DNA from: an uncultured Ruminococcus sp.
GTDB lineage: Bacteria > Bacillota > Clostridia > Oscillospirales > Acutalibacteraceae
Assembly: GCA_902785365.1 (NCBI GenBank)
Contig: CACZYC010000001.1
Location: 1 to 64,000 of the forward strand
DNA: 64,000 nucleotides
Direction: 5' to 3'
This document shows positions 26,347 to 35,094 of this stretch, piece after piece. The notes beneath the pieces were generated by a model, which saw only the letters and a list, made by a program, of their open reading frames with translations, made no database searches and was not told the DNA's origin. A program made the translations under genes and the position numbers. Numbering within the stretch: position 1 is the stretch's first letter; each line of letters opens with the position of its first letter.

Positions 26347-28047
26347 TTATACTACTGTTTTGAGATAGTCGAGGATTTCTTTCTCGGTTGCCATAGACAT
26401 AACCTTTTCGGTTACCGCGTCGGCTTCCTCCTGTGTCCATTTCGCGATGTTCTTGCGAACCTTCAATACGGACGGAGCGGACACGCTGAATTCGGTCAGT
26501 CCAAACGAGATAAGCAGCGGAATCATCATCGGGTTGGCGGCAGCCTCGCCGCACATTCCTACCGAAATGCCTTCTTTTCTTCCGCACTCGATTATACGTT
26601 TAATCATAATAAGCACGCTGGGCTGGAACGGGGAGTAGAGGTACGCCACGTCGCCGTTGCCTCGGTCAGCCGCCATTGTGTAGCCCGTGAGGTCGTTTGT
26701 GCCTATGCTGAAGAAATCGGCTTCCTTGGCAAGCAGGTGAGCTATAACGCCCGAAGCCGCTGTCTCTGTCATAACACCGACCTGAATGTTCTCGTCAAAG
26801 TCTATGCCCGAAGCTCTGAGGTCCGCCTTTGCTTCCTCAACGAGCTCCTTGCCTTCTCTGAGCTCCTCAACCGCCGTGATAAGCGGGAACATAATTCGGA
26901 TGTCGCCGAACGCCGAAGCTCTGAGTATCGCCTTGATTTGAGACTTGAACATATCTCGGTTCTTCAGACAGTAGCGAATCGCGCGGAATCCCATAAACGG
27001 GTTCTCCTCTTTCTCGAGTCCGAGGTAGGGGATTTCCTTGTCGCCGCCGATGTCGAGAGTTCTGATGATTACGGGAGCGCCCTTCATTATGATTGACGCC
27101 TGTTTGTACGCTTCAAACTGCTCATCCTCGGTGGGCAGAGCGTTTCTGTCCATAAACAGGAACTCTGTTCTGAACAGTCCCACGCCCTCGCCGTCAGCCG
27201 CCATAGCTTTGGTGGCGTCCTTGGGTGTGCCGATATTGCAGAAAAGCTCGTACTCCGTGCCGCTTGCCGAGACGGTCTTTTTACCGCGGTAGTTTTCAAG
27301 CTCGCGCTTATCGCGCAGGAAGCTCTCACGCTTGTCGGTGTAGTCCGCGATTTGCGTTATACTGGGAGCGGTTATGATTTCGCCGCTGCTGCCGTCCACA
27401 ATAATCTGTTCATCGGTAGAAAGCTTGCTTGTAACACCCTCAACACTGAGCACCGCGGGAATCTCGAGCGCTCTGGCGAGAATCGCCGAGTGGGATGTCT
27501 GGCTGCCTGTTTCCGTGATGATACCGACGATGTTCTCTTTGTTGATTCCCGCCGTCATCGAAGGGGTAAGCTCTTTTACAGCCAGTACCGTGTTCGCGGG
27601 AGCGTCGCTGATTTTTACCTGATGAATACCGAGCAGAATTCCGAGCAGGCTGTCGCGGATATCCTTGACGTCGGTTGCTCTCTGCATAGTCAGCTCATCG
27701 CCTGTTGCCGAAAATGTGTCTATAAACATCTGGCAAATCTGGTCGACCGCTTTTTCGGCGCACTGTTCGGCTTTGATCAGATTTTCAATTTCGCCGTTCA
27801 TAAACGGGTCGCGGATAATCGCGATGTGACCTTCAAGGATTTCAGCTTCCTTGTTGCCTGTGGATTTGCGGATGGCGTCAGCCTGTTCCATAGTTTCCGC
27901 GCAGAAAACCTCTACCGCGTTGCTGTAACGCTTAAGCTCAGCGTCAACGTCGGTGACTTCCTTGGGAACATACTCAAGCTTGCGCTCCGCTATTATCATT
28001 ACTTTGCCGATTCCGATACCCTCGGAAGCGGCTATACCTTTTAACAT
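26347..28047 (-). CDS. ptsI: Phosphoenolpyruvate-protein phosphotransferase, PTS Enzyme I
   Basis: Enzyme I takes phosphate from PEP and passes it to HPr. The product has 566 residues from ATG 28047, which has GAGGTG 6 nt upstream (GTG 28056 overlaps that site). Seen: the N-terminal HPr-binding domain, the active-site histidine region GSQTSHSAILARALEIP near residue 186, the PEP-binding FRTEFLFMDR region near 290, and the C-terminal GMCGEAAANP with the catalytic Cys. It is last gene of the fructose PTS cluster, 37 nt after ptsH. Confidence 0.97.
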   Translation of the reverse strand: MLKGIAASEGIGIGKVMIIAERKLEYVPKEVTDVDAELKRYSNAVEVFCAETMEQADAIRKSTGNKEAEILEGHIAIIRDPFMNGEIENLIKAEQCAEKAVDQICQMFIDTFSATGDELTMQRATDVKDIRDSLLGILLGIHQVKISDAPANTVLAVKELTPSMTAGINKENIVGIITETGSQTSHSAILARALEIPAVLSVEGVTSKLSTDEQIIVDGSSGEIITAPSITQIADYTDKRESFLRDKRELENYRGKKTVSASGTEYELFCNIGTPKDATKAMAADGEGVGLFRTEFLFMDRNALPTEDEQFEAYKQASIIMKGAPVIIRTLDIGGDKEIPYLGLEKEENPFMGFRAIRYCLKNRDMFKSQIKAILRASAFGDIRIMFPLITAVEELREGKELVEEAKADLRASGIDFDENIQVGVMTETAASGVIAHLLAKEADFFSIGTNDLTGYTMAADRGNGDVAYLYSPFQPSVLIMIKRIIECGRKEGISVGMCGEAAANPMMIPLLISFGLTEFSVSAPSVLKVRKNIAKWTQEEADAVTEKVMSMATEKEILDYLKTVV

Positions 28048-28084
28048 AGTGTTCACCTCGAAAAATTAAATTGATTTGGGTGAA

Positions 28085-28348
28085 TTATTCGCCGAATCCT
28101 GCTTCAATCATTGAAACAGCTTCAGCCAGAGCGGCTTCCTCGTCGGGGCCTGTGGCTACAACTTCAACCTCGTTGCCGCACTTGATGCAGGCGGCGATGA
28201 TGTTCATAAGGCTCTTTGCGTTTACGTCTTTGCCGTTGTGTCTGAGCACTACGTCACAGCCGTATTTTCCCATAGCTGTAGCGAATGTGGAAGCGGGGCG
28301 CATATGGAAGCCCTGAGCGTTAACGATTGTTAGCTTTTTTGATACCAT
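28085..28348 (-). CDS. ptsH: HPr phosphocarrier protein
   Basis: An 87-residue HPr. From ATG 28348 (AAAGGAGAG upstream) the numbering is canonical: His15 in GFHMRPAS, phosphorylated by Enzyme I, and Ser46 in AKSLMNI, the site of HPr kinase regulation and catabolite control. An in-frame extension upstream runs into a repeat element and is rejected. A CTTCCC-hairpin element separates it from fruA, so expression may be partly uncoupled from the fru genes. Confidence 0.97.
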   Translation of the reverse strand: MVSKKLTIVNAQGFHMRPASTFATAMGKYGCDVVLRHNGKDVNAKSLMNIIAACIKCGNEVEVVATGPDEEAALAEAVSMIEAGFGE

Positions 28349-28371
28349 GTTATTTCTCTCCTTTTTTATTC

Positions 28372-28545
28372 GCTTTCCCCCGGGGGAAAGTGGTTTTGGC
28401 GTTCTCTCAGAGAATGCCAAAACCGATAGAGGGTCGGCGCAAGTTAGTATAATAGCAATATTGATAGTTTAATGCGCCGACTTATGTATTATTCCGACTT
28501 TGTTCAGACCTTATTACAGTCTGTTTAATAGATGTTTGATAGAGA
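28372..28545. mobile_element. CTTCCC-hairpin element, copy 4 (one end)
   Basis: Starts with GCTTTCCCCCGGGGGAAAG, then GTGG, the long hairpin GGTTTTGGCGTTCT..AGAATGCCAAAACC and GATAGAGGGTC. Its core (28438-28545) matches the inverted core of copy 5 at 41757-41870, including TCAATATTGATAG-type and AACAAAGTCGGA-type words. The right terminal hairpin is missing, so it is truncated. It lies inside the fruA-ptsH spacer. Confidence 0.75.
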
Positions 28546-28570
28546 GATTCTTATAAATAACTCTCTTTAG

Positions 28571-30502
28571 TTATGCCTTCTTCTTCATCAGAATAGCCAG
28601 CATTAACATACCTAATACCGAGCCGATGATAAGAGCGAGGAAATACATCAGCGGATTGCCGATTGTCGGGAGTACGAAGATACCGCCGTGAGGAGCCATA
28701 AGAGTACATCCGAACAGAGCGGAAAGCGCGCCCGCCGCGGCTGAACCTACGATACAGCTCGGGATAACCTGGAGAGGATGACCGGCTGCGTAGGGGATAG
28801 CGCCCTCTGTGATGAACGAGAGTCCCATAATGTAGTTGACGGGGCCGTTCTTTCTTTCCTCGGGAGTCCATCTGTTCTTAAAGAATGTTGTGGAAAGCGC
28901 GATTGCAATCGGGGGTACCATACCGCCGATCATAACAGCAGCCATAATCATATATGTCGCTGTGTTGGGTGAGTTGGCAAGTAAGCCTGCGGCTGTTACA
29001 TAAGCAGCTTTGTTGAAGGGGCCGCCCATATCGATTGCCATCATACCTGCGAGCAGAGCGCAGAGAGGAACAATCAGAGCAGGGTTCTTAGCCATTGCTG
29101 TAACGCCGTTTGTCATAGCGGTGTTGATAATACCCATAATCGGGTTGACAGCGCACATCATAACGCCGACGATACCCAATCCCGCAAGAGGATAGATCAG
29201 TACGGGTTTGATACCTTCAAGAGCGCGGGGCAGATGGTCGCATGCTTTTTCAAGCATCTTGAGGAGCCAACCTGCGATGAAGCCCGCGAGAAGAGCGCCA
29301 AGGAAGCCCGATACGGATGTAGCGTCGCCGCCGGGAGCGCCGAATGTAGCGCCTAATGAAGCGAGCGAGCCGCCTACGAAACCTACGAGCAAGCCGGGAC
29401 GGTCAGCAATTGACATTGCGATAAATCCCGCGAGAATCGGAAGCATAAATCCGAACGCCACGCCGCCGATGCTCTTGAACCAAGCCGCTACGGGAGTAGC
29501 TGAACCGAAGTTGCCGTCCTGAGGAGCGCCGCAAGCAGCGTCAATCAGGAACGCGATAGCGATGAATATACCGCCTGCTACAACGAACGGAAGCATATGC
29601 GATACGCCGTTCATCAGGTGCTTGTAGAGCTTTCTTCCGAAGCTTTCGTTATCTGTGGCTGTGTCAGCCTCAGCCTTTTTGTCTGAATGGAATACGGGAG
29701 CTTCGCCGTTTATGACTTTCTTAATAAGCTCCTCGGGCTTGTGAATGCCGTCGGCAACCTTTGTTGAAATTACGGGTTTGCCGTCAAAGCGGGCTGTTTC
29801 AACGCTCTTGTCAGCCGCGATGATGATACCGTCGCAGTTTGCGATTTCATCAGCTGTGAGTACGTTCTTGGCTCCGCCTGAGCCGTTTGTTTCAACCTTG
29901 ATTGTTACGCCCATTTCTTCGCCTGCCTTAGCGAGAGCCTCGGCAGCCATATAGGTGTGGGCAATACCTGTGGGACAAGCTGTAACCGCGAGTACGCGAT
30001 AGCCGCCTTTGTCCTCTTTTGCGGGAGCTGCAGCTTCCTCGGGGAACTGTTTAGCTTCCTGGTCATCAATAGCTTTGAGGAATTCATCCTCTGTTTTTGC
30101 CGCTTTAAGTTTAGCGGTGAAGTCCTCGTGCATAAGCATCTGCATGAGTCTCGCGAGTACCTCAAGGTGAACGTCACCGTCAAGTGTAGCCGCAATCATA
30201 AAGATAAGCTTACAGGGTGTGCCGTCGGGAGCGTCATAGTCAACGCCGTCGGGAACGGTAATCGCCGTGAGGGCGGGAGCCTTTACCGCCTCGCTCTTGG
30301 CATGCGGGATAGCTACCTCCATTCCTATTGCGGTAGTTCCCATCTCTTCGCGTTTGAGAATACCTTCCTTGTACGCCGCGACGTCACTCAGGTTTCCGCA
30401 CTTGTCGTGCAGGGCAACCAGCTTGTCAATCGCGTCACTCTTGTCGCTCGCGGCGACGCCGAGTGAAATGCCTTGTTTTTTCAGCAAATCAGTGATACGC
30501 AT
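28571..30502 (-). CDS. fruA: PTS fructose transporter subunit IIABC
   Basis: Transports fructose with phosphorylation to fructose 1-phosphate. A 643-residue single chain: IIA domain (about 1-145) with phospho-His in AIPHAKSEAV near 64-73; IIB domain (about 168-265) with the active Cys in VTACPTGIAHTYMAAEAL near 175; a charged linker; and IIC domain (about 285-643) with about 10 membrane helices. The start follows AAAGGAGG. It lies 13 nt after fruK in the order fruR-fruK-fruA, the usual fructose operon. A mannose or other sugar substrate is less likely given fruK. Confidence 0.96.
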   Translation of the reverse strand: MRITDLLKKQGISLGVAASDKSDAIDKLVALHDKCGNLSDVAAYKEGILKREEMGTTAIGMEVAIPHAKSEAVKAPALTAITVPDGVDYDAPDGTPCKLIFMIAATLDGDVHLEVLARLMQMLMHEDFTAKLKAAKTEDEFLKAIDDQEAKQFPEEAAAPAKEDKGGYRVLAVTACPTGIAHTYMAAEALAKAGEEMGVTIKVETNGSGGAKNVLTADEIANCDGIIIAADKSVETARFDGKPVISTKVADGIHKPEELIKKVINGEAPVFHSDKKAEADTATDNESFGRKLYKHLMNGVSHMLPFVVAGGIFIAIAFLIDAACGAPQDGNFGSATPVAAWFKSIGGVAFGFMLPILAGFIAMSIADRPGLLVGFVGGSLASLGATFGAPGGDATSVSGFLGALLAGFIAGWLLKMLEKACDHLPRALEGIKPVLIYPLAGLGIVGVMMCAVNPIMGIINTAMTNGVTAMAKNPALIVPLCALLAGMMAIDMGGPFNKAAYVTAAGLLANSPNTATYMIMAAVMIGGMVPPIAIALSTTFFKNRWTPEERKNGPVNYIMGLSFITEGAIPYAAGHPLQVIPSCIVGSAAAGALSALFGCTLMAPHGGIFVLPTIGNPLMYFLALIIGSVLGMLMLAILMKKKA

Positions 30503-30515
30503 AGGTTAACCTCCT

Positions 30516-31418
30516 TTAGAATTGTTTAAGCAGTTCATCTATCTTTGCTTTTGTGGCAAGTCCCGGCAGGAACGCCGTAGCGTTACCGCAGACACTGCCC
30601 AGTTTAAGTGCGTAGGGGTAGCTTTTTTCTTTCTCATAGCCCGCTACGAATCCCGCTACCATGGAATCGCCCGAGCCTACCGTGTTGATTACCTTTTGCT
30701 TTAATACGCCGGCTTTGTGTTTTTCACCGTTTTCGTCGATAAGCATAGCGCCCTCGCCGCCGAGTGATATGAGCACGTTTTTGGCGCCGAGCTTCTGGAG
30801 CTCCTTGGCGTATTTTACGGTGTCCTCCTCTGTCTTTACCTCTACGTTAAATATTTCCGAGAGTTCCTGACGGTTGGGCTTGATTAAAAACGGTTTGTAT
30901 TTCAGCGAGTTGACGAGGAGCTTCTTTGTCGCGTCAACTACGATTCTGACATCTTTATATTTAAGTTTTTCGAGCATCCTCTCATATGTATCGTCGGGCA
31001 TAGTCTTTGGAATACTGCCCGCTATTACGAGGGTGTCGCCGTCCTGAATATGGTCGAGTTTGTTCATCAGGGCTTCGAGCTTTTCCTCGCTGATGTCGGG
31101 GCCCTGACCGTTGATTTCGGTCTCCTCGCCGGACTTGATTTTTATGTTGATGCGGGAGAGCCCGCTGTCGAGCCTGATGAAGTCAGTTGTGATACGGTCG
31201 TTTTTAATGCCTTTTTCAATCGCCTCTCCCGTGAAGCCCGCCGTAAATCCGAGCGCCGTGCTGTCGATATCAAGCTCAGCGAGCACGCACGACACATTTA
31301 TTCCCTTACCGCCGAAGTAGTATTCCTCACTTTCGGAGCGGTTGGTTATGCCGAGTTTCAGATCGTTCATCCTTACAATGTAGTCTATTGAGGGGTTGAG
31401 TGTTACTGTATAAATCAT
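30516..31418 (-). CDS. fruK: 1-phosphofructokinase
   Basis: PfkB-family kinase of 300 residues that turns fructose 1-phosphate into fructose 1,6-bisphosphate. Seen: YTVTLNPSIDYIV at the N-terminus, the GGKGINVS substrate loop near residues 37-44, and the C-terminal NTVGSGDSMVAGFVAGY with the catalytic Asp near 249. The start codon overlaps the fruR stop (ATGA), showing translational coupling. Confidence 0.96.
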   Translation of the reverse strand: MIYTVTLNPSIDYIVRMNDLKLGITNRSESEEYYFGGKGINVSCVLAELDIDSTALGFTAGFTGEAIEKGIKNDRITTDFIRLDSGLSRINIKIKSGEETEINGQGPDISEEKLEALMNKLDHIQDGDTLVIAGSIPKTMPDDTYERMLEKLKYKDVRIVVDATKKLLVNSLKYKPFLIKPNRQELSEIFNVEVKTEEDTVKYAKELQKLGAKNVLISLGGEGAMLIDENGEKHKAGVLKQKVINTVGSGDSMVAGFVAGYEKEKSYPYALKLGSVCGNATAFLPGLATKAKIDELLKQF

Positions 31419-32164
31419 TTGTTGACCTCCTTGATAATCGTTTCGGAATAAAAGCTCTTATCGGGCAGAATGTCCGTTATGATACAGCATTTGTCGAGGG
31501 GAGAGAAAGTCACGGGAAATACCTTTCTGAATTTAGTACTGTCAGCCAGCATAAACGCGTTGTAGCTGTGCCGGAGAGCTGTCTCTTTAATCATGGCTTC
31601 CTCGATGTCGGGGGTGGTGAATCCCGCCTCTGCGTCAATCCCGTTGGTACCCATAAACGCCTTGGAGAAGTTGAAGTTCCTCAGATTGGCGATACCCTCG
31701 GCGCCTACAATAGCCTCAGTCAGCGACTTTATCTTTCCGCCTATGATATATGTGTTGAACCCTTTGTGTATGAGCTTGCGCGCGTGGGTGATACCGTTTG
31801 TTATATAGGTCGCTTTGTAGTTGTCGATAAAGTCAATCAGACGTGAGGTTGTCGTACCGGCGTCTATGAATACAAAATCATTGTCGTTGATGAGAGTGGC
31901 GCTGTACTTTGCAATCTCGGTTTTCTCGGCGCTCATCAGGTTTTCCTTGGCGCTGACGCCTTCCTCGAAAAAGCCTTCGTTGTGTTTTACCTTTGTGGCG
32001 CCGCCGAAGAATTTCTTAATTTTTCCGAGTTCATCGAGAGCGGTGAGGTCGCGTCTGATTGTGGATTCCGAGGTATCAAGTATCTCGGCAAGCTCCGCGA
32101 CCGTCACGGTGTTTCGTTCATTTATAATGTTTTGAATTAAGCTATATCTTTCCTGGCTGAGCAA
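31415..32164 (-). CDS. fruR: DeoR-family transcriptional regulator of fructose genes
   Basis: A 249-residue repressor: N-terminal DeoR winged helix (about 1-57, RYSLIQNIINERNTVTVAEL with STIRRDL recognition helix), and a sugar-phosphate-binding DeoRC domain (about 75-235) with DAGTTTSRL near 147. It probably responds to fructose 1-phosphate and represses its own operon (established for FruR of Firmicutes; inference here). TTG start at 32164 after AAGGAGTGA. The AT-rich spacer up to 32330 has several TCAAA/TCAAT words that may form the operator, but no clean site could be fixed. Confidence 0.93.
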   Translation of the reverse strand: MLSQERYSLIQNIINERNTVTVAELAEILDTSESTIRRDLTALDELGKIKKFFGGATKVKHNEGFFEEGVSAKENLMSAEKTEIAKYSATLINDNDFVFIDAGTTTSRLIDFIDNYKATYITNGITHARKLIHKGFNTYIIGGKIKSLTEAIVGAEGIANLRNFNFSKAFMGTNGIDAEAGFTTPDIEEAMIKETALRHSYNAFMLADSTKFRKVFPVTFSPLDKCCIITDILPDKSFYSETIIKEVNK

Positions 32165-32330
32165 AGTTAATCACTCCTTGACTATATTATAGCACTCATT
32201 TAATCAATGTCAATACAATTTAATCAAAAATATTCAAAAAATGATAGTTTTTTTAGCAAAGTTTCGTCAAAACATAAAATAATGATTAAATTCAGTCAAA
32301 TTTCGCAATCAAAATACGCAAAAATGTATA

Positions 32331-32358
32331 TTGTAAATTTTATTTTATATATTATAAT
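32331..32358 (+). promoter_or_regulatory. Promoter of Mbeg1-like gene
   Basis: TTGTAA at 32331-32336, 16-nt spacer, TATAAT at 32353-32358, 20 nt before the ATG. It lies in the divergent spacer shared with fruR. Confidence 0.6.
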
Positions 32359-32377
32359 GGAAACAGAAGGTGAGTTT

Positions 32378-33466
32378 ATGCACAATATTTTTGATTATTT
32401 AAAGTGGCGCGGTGACCTGAGCCTTGAGGCTGACGGGCTTAATAACCTTGATATACTTATACTGGCAAGACTGTCATATCTCCCGCTCGAAGGTATCGTC
32501 CCCGAGGAATACGACAAGAGTATTTCTATTGAGGAAGCTTCCTGCGAGTTCTTTATTCGTGAAATGCAGGACGGTGTGTTCTGGAAAAAAGACCCGCATT
32601 TCCTCAGGGAAATCGGAAGAAGCGAACGCTTCAAGAACCTCAGACTTTCAGCGTCAAAAAGCTTTATGGACCGCGAAAGCAAGACACAGTTTTACGCGCT
32701 GACCGTAGACCTCGGTTTGGGGAAAAGGCTGATTTCCTTTAGGGGTACGGACAATACCCTTGTAGGCTGGCAGGAGGTTATGAGCTTTTGCAGCTTGGAC
32801 ACGCTCCCGTCTCAGAAAAAAGCTCTCGAATACTTTGAGAAAGCGGCAAATGAATACAGCGGGGAGTTTTACCTTGCGGGGCATTCCAAGGGAGGAAATC
32901 TTGCGATTTATTCCGCGGTTTCATGCAAGCCCGAAGTTCGGGACAGAATTATATCGGTATACAACTTTGACGGTCCCGGTGTTAATGAGGAAGTTTTTAA
33001 GTCCGAAGCGTACATAGCGGTGAATGACAGGATAAACACCTTTGTGCCGCAGTCGTCTGTGTTCGGAATGATATTGGAGCACGACGAGGAATTTTCGATT
33101 GTCAAAAGCGCCAAAAGGAGCTTTATGCAGCACGATATCTACAGTTGGGTGGTTGATGGTAAGGATTTTATCTATCTCGACAAGAGAACCAATTCCAGCT
33201 ACTTTATCAATAACACGCTGAATACGCTGATTGATGATATGACGCCCGATGAGATAAACGAGTTCATCGACGCGGTGTTCAAAGTTATGGAGAGCAGCGA
33301 CAAAACAACAGTCGACGGGCTCCAGCGAGAATGGTACAAAAGCTACGCTAAAATGCTGCGCTCCCTTGTAACGCTGGACAAAGAGGAACGCAGACTGATT
33401 TTTTCAACATTCGCCAAAGCTATTAAATCCGCGGGAAAAAACATAAGGAAAAAGGACGAGGTGTAA
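32378..33466 (+). CDS. Mbeg1-like alpha/beta hydrolase (DUF2974)
   Basis: The ATG at 32378 is chosen because AGAAGGTG precedes it and the promoter lies just upstream; the frame is open further 5' but would be untranscribed. The 362-residue product carries the serine hydrolase elbow GHSKGGNLA near residues 167-175, the opening FDYLKWRGDLSLE segment and an Asp/His-containing C-terminal half, features of DUF2974 (Mbeg1-like) lipase-fold proteins. There is no signal peptide. The substrate is unknown; a lipase or esterase is possible. Followed 3 nt later by a small gene, probably co-transcribed. Confidence 0.88.
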   Translation: MHNIFDYLKWRGDLSLEADGLNNLDILILARLSYLPLEGIVPEEYDKSISIEEASCEFFIREMQDGVFWKKDPHFLREIGRSERFKNLRLSASKSFMDRESKTQFYALTVDLGLGKRLISFRGTDNTLVGWQEVMSFCSLDTLPSQKKALEYFEKAANEYSGEFYLAGHSKGGNLAIYSAVSCKPEVRDRIISVYNFDGPGVNEEVFKSEAYIAVNDRINTFVPQSSVFGMILEHDEEFSIVKSAKRSFMQHDIYSWVVDGKDFIYLDKRTNSSYFINNTLNTLIDDMTPDEINEFIDAVFKVMESSDKTTVDGLQREWYKSYAKMLRSLVTLDKEERRLIFSTFAKAIKSAGKNIRKKDEV

Positions 33467-33469
33467 GAT

Positions 33470-33796
33470 ATGGACGTTAATTACAATGACGTTTTCCTTA
33501 CAATTGAGGACTTTGACACGATGAAAGACTTTCTCTCAAAGCTTCTCGGCGGAGAGTATGACGATAAGGTTATAAGGGTGCGGGGCAAAAATTCCACAAG
33601 GATTTCAAACTGCGCCGTAATGCTCGGCGACAGTTTCAGACTGGGGTGTTCTTATGAAATAGAGGACGGAAAGTATCCCGACGATTATCCTCACGAGGAC
33701 GCTCGGATTGAGATTACGGGAGTAGTCACGGTCGCGAATGAATACGGCGCGAGAGTGCTGATGGTCCCGCCTGAGAATATTAAAATAATTAAGTAA
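33470..33796 (+). CDS. Hypothetical protein
   Basis: A 108-residue acidic cytosolic protein, unrecognised. It is beta-rich, with LTIEDFDTMKDFLSKLLGG at the start and an EARIEI-type strand (DARIEITGVVTVANEYG) before the C-terminus. It starts 4 nt after the hydrolase stop codon with a GAGGTG site inside the upstream gene, so it is translated from the same mRNA and may act with the hydrolase. Confidence 0.7.
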   Translation: MDVNYNDVFLTIEDFDTMKDFLSKLLGGEYDDKVIRVRGKNSTRISNCAVMLGDSFRLGCSYEIEDGKYPDDYPHEDARIEITGVVTVANEYGARVLMVPPENIKIIK

Positions 33797-33822
33797 TAAA
33801 CTGTGTTAATAAATTATCAAAT

Positions 33823-33852
33823 ACGGCATACGAATGGGATTTCGTGTGCCGT
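33823..33852. terminator. Hairpin after hydrolase operon
   Basis: ACGGCATACGAA pairs with TTCGTGTGCCGT (one G-T pair) across a 6-nt loop. The following T content is weak, so its terminator role is probable, not certain. Confidence 0.6.
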
Positions 33853-34002
33853 TTATCTGTGCAAGTTACACAAAGCACAGGTGTGTTTTTTGGGTAGTTT
33901 TACAGGTGAAAATGTGATAAAATAAATGTGTAATATTTTTACCAAGGAGGATAATTGTTGTGAGCAAAAAATCAATTCAATATTACCAAGAAAACCAACA
34001 CA

Positions 34003-34128
34003 ATGAAGGTTAAGACCGCAAAGAAAACCGTTAAGTATAATACAGTTCAGCAGAAGAGCGTCAAGGTCGCTCCGATTACAGTCAAGAAGGCGGTTTTCCG
34101 ACTCTCCGAGCGACCGCTTCTCATTTGA
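34003..34128 (+). pseudogene. Decayed fragment of Lys-rich surface-protein C-terminus
   Basis: A 41-codon frame reading MKVKTAKKTVKYNTV, then KSVKVAPITVKKA, then unrelated residues and a stop. The first 30 residues match the start of the Lys-rich C-terminal domain in the proteins at 54898 (NPMKVSAKKTVT..AVTVKKAQGK) and 61391. The rest of the domain is missing and no ribosome site precedes the ATG, although GGAGGATAATTG is seen at about 33945 before an earlier short frame. It is best read as the relic of a fourth surface-protein gene. Otherwise this 440-bp spacer holds no gene. Confidence 0.65.
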
Positions 34129-34236
34129 TGAATATAATCAAAATTATTCTTTTATAGAATATTACAGCATTGTCTTTGTAATAAAATATGTATAATAGTA
34201 TGAATATATTATTCAGTAATTCACAGGAGGATTATT

Positions 34237-35055
34237 ATGGGTTTATTTGGTAAGAAAAAAATCTGCTCAATCTGCGGAGGAGAAATCAAACTCCTCGGCA
34301 ATCGCAAGCTTGAGGACGGCAATATGTGCAAGACATGTGCCAAGAAGCTTTCACCGTGGTTCAGCGACAGACGCAAGAGCACTGTTGACGAAATCAAGGC
34401 TCAGCTTGAGTACCGCGAGAAGAACCAGGCAGAGGTTGAGAAATTCAGAGCCACTTCCGTAATCGGTCAGAGGTACAAGGTTATGCTCGACGAGGATAAC
34501 GGCAAGTTTATGGTGGCAACCACACGCGACTATGTAAGCGAAAACCCCGACGTTATCGACTTCAAGGACGTTACAGGCGTTGAAATCGACATCGACGAGG
34601 ACCGCGACGAAATCACCCGCGAGGACAGCGAGGGCAGAAGCGTAAGCTACAATCCGCCCAGATACAACTACAGCTATGACTTCAATGTGATTATCCGCGT
34701 GAATAATCCGTATTTTGACGTAATCAGATTCCAACTCAACGACTCTACCGTTCATATGGATTATTCAAGCTACGCGAACAGCTCGAATATGAATATAAAC
34801 ATAGGCGGGTTCAGTATAGGCACAAGCAACAGCGGAAACAGACCCGACCCGCACCAGAATGTTGACTACTGTGAGTATGAGAGAATGTGCAACGACATCA
34901 GAAACGCTCTCACCTCAGCTCGCAAACAGGCGCGCGAGCAGGTGGCTTCGGCTAACGCTCCCAAAATTGCTGTTGTATGTCAGTGCTGCGGCGCTACCAC
35001 AACTCCCGACGACAGCGGGCGCTGCGAGTTCTGCGGCGGTCTTGCCAAGGGCTGA
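34237..35055 (+). CDS. DUF4428 domain protein
   Basis: A 272-residue cytosolic protein. An N-terminal treble-clef-like zinc module (CSICGGEIKLLGNRKLEDGN..CKTC, residues 10-35) fits DUF4428. A long beta domain (about 70-185) includes a run of acidic residues DIDEDRDE. A C-terminal zinc ribbon CQCCGATTTPDDSGRCEFCG (about 248-267) follows. The function is unknown; such proteins are common in Clostridia. A TATAAT lies at 34191-34196 with a weak -35 and an AGGAGG site. It is followed closely by the LRR protein gene, though each has its own ribosome site. Confidence 0.82.
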   Translation: MGLFGKKKICSICGGEIKLLGNRKLEDGNMCKTCAKKLSPWFSDRRKSTVDEIKAQLEYREKNQAEVEKFRATSVIGQRYKVMLDEDNGKFMVATTRDYVSENPDVIDFKDVTGVEIDIDEDRDEITREDSEGRSVSYNPPRYNYSYDFNVIIRVNNPYFDVIRFQLNDSTVHMDYSSYANSSNMNINIGGFSIGTSNSGNRPDPHQNVDYCEYERMCNDIRNALTSARKQAREQVASANAPKIAVVCQCCGATTTPDDSGRCEFCGGLAKG

Positions 35056-35094
35056 TTTGTAATTAAATACAAGCTTTTTATAGGAGGAAAAGTT

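Noticed and set aside
28349-28420. 24-residue N-terminal extension of HPr
   Set aside because: The extension reads through a repeat element; starting at 28348 restores canonical His15 and Ser46 numbering.
32207-32377. 57-residue N-terminal extension of the Mbeg1-like protein
   Set aside because: It would begin upstream of the promoter in the AT-rich divergent spacer with fruR, and it has no ribosome site.
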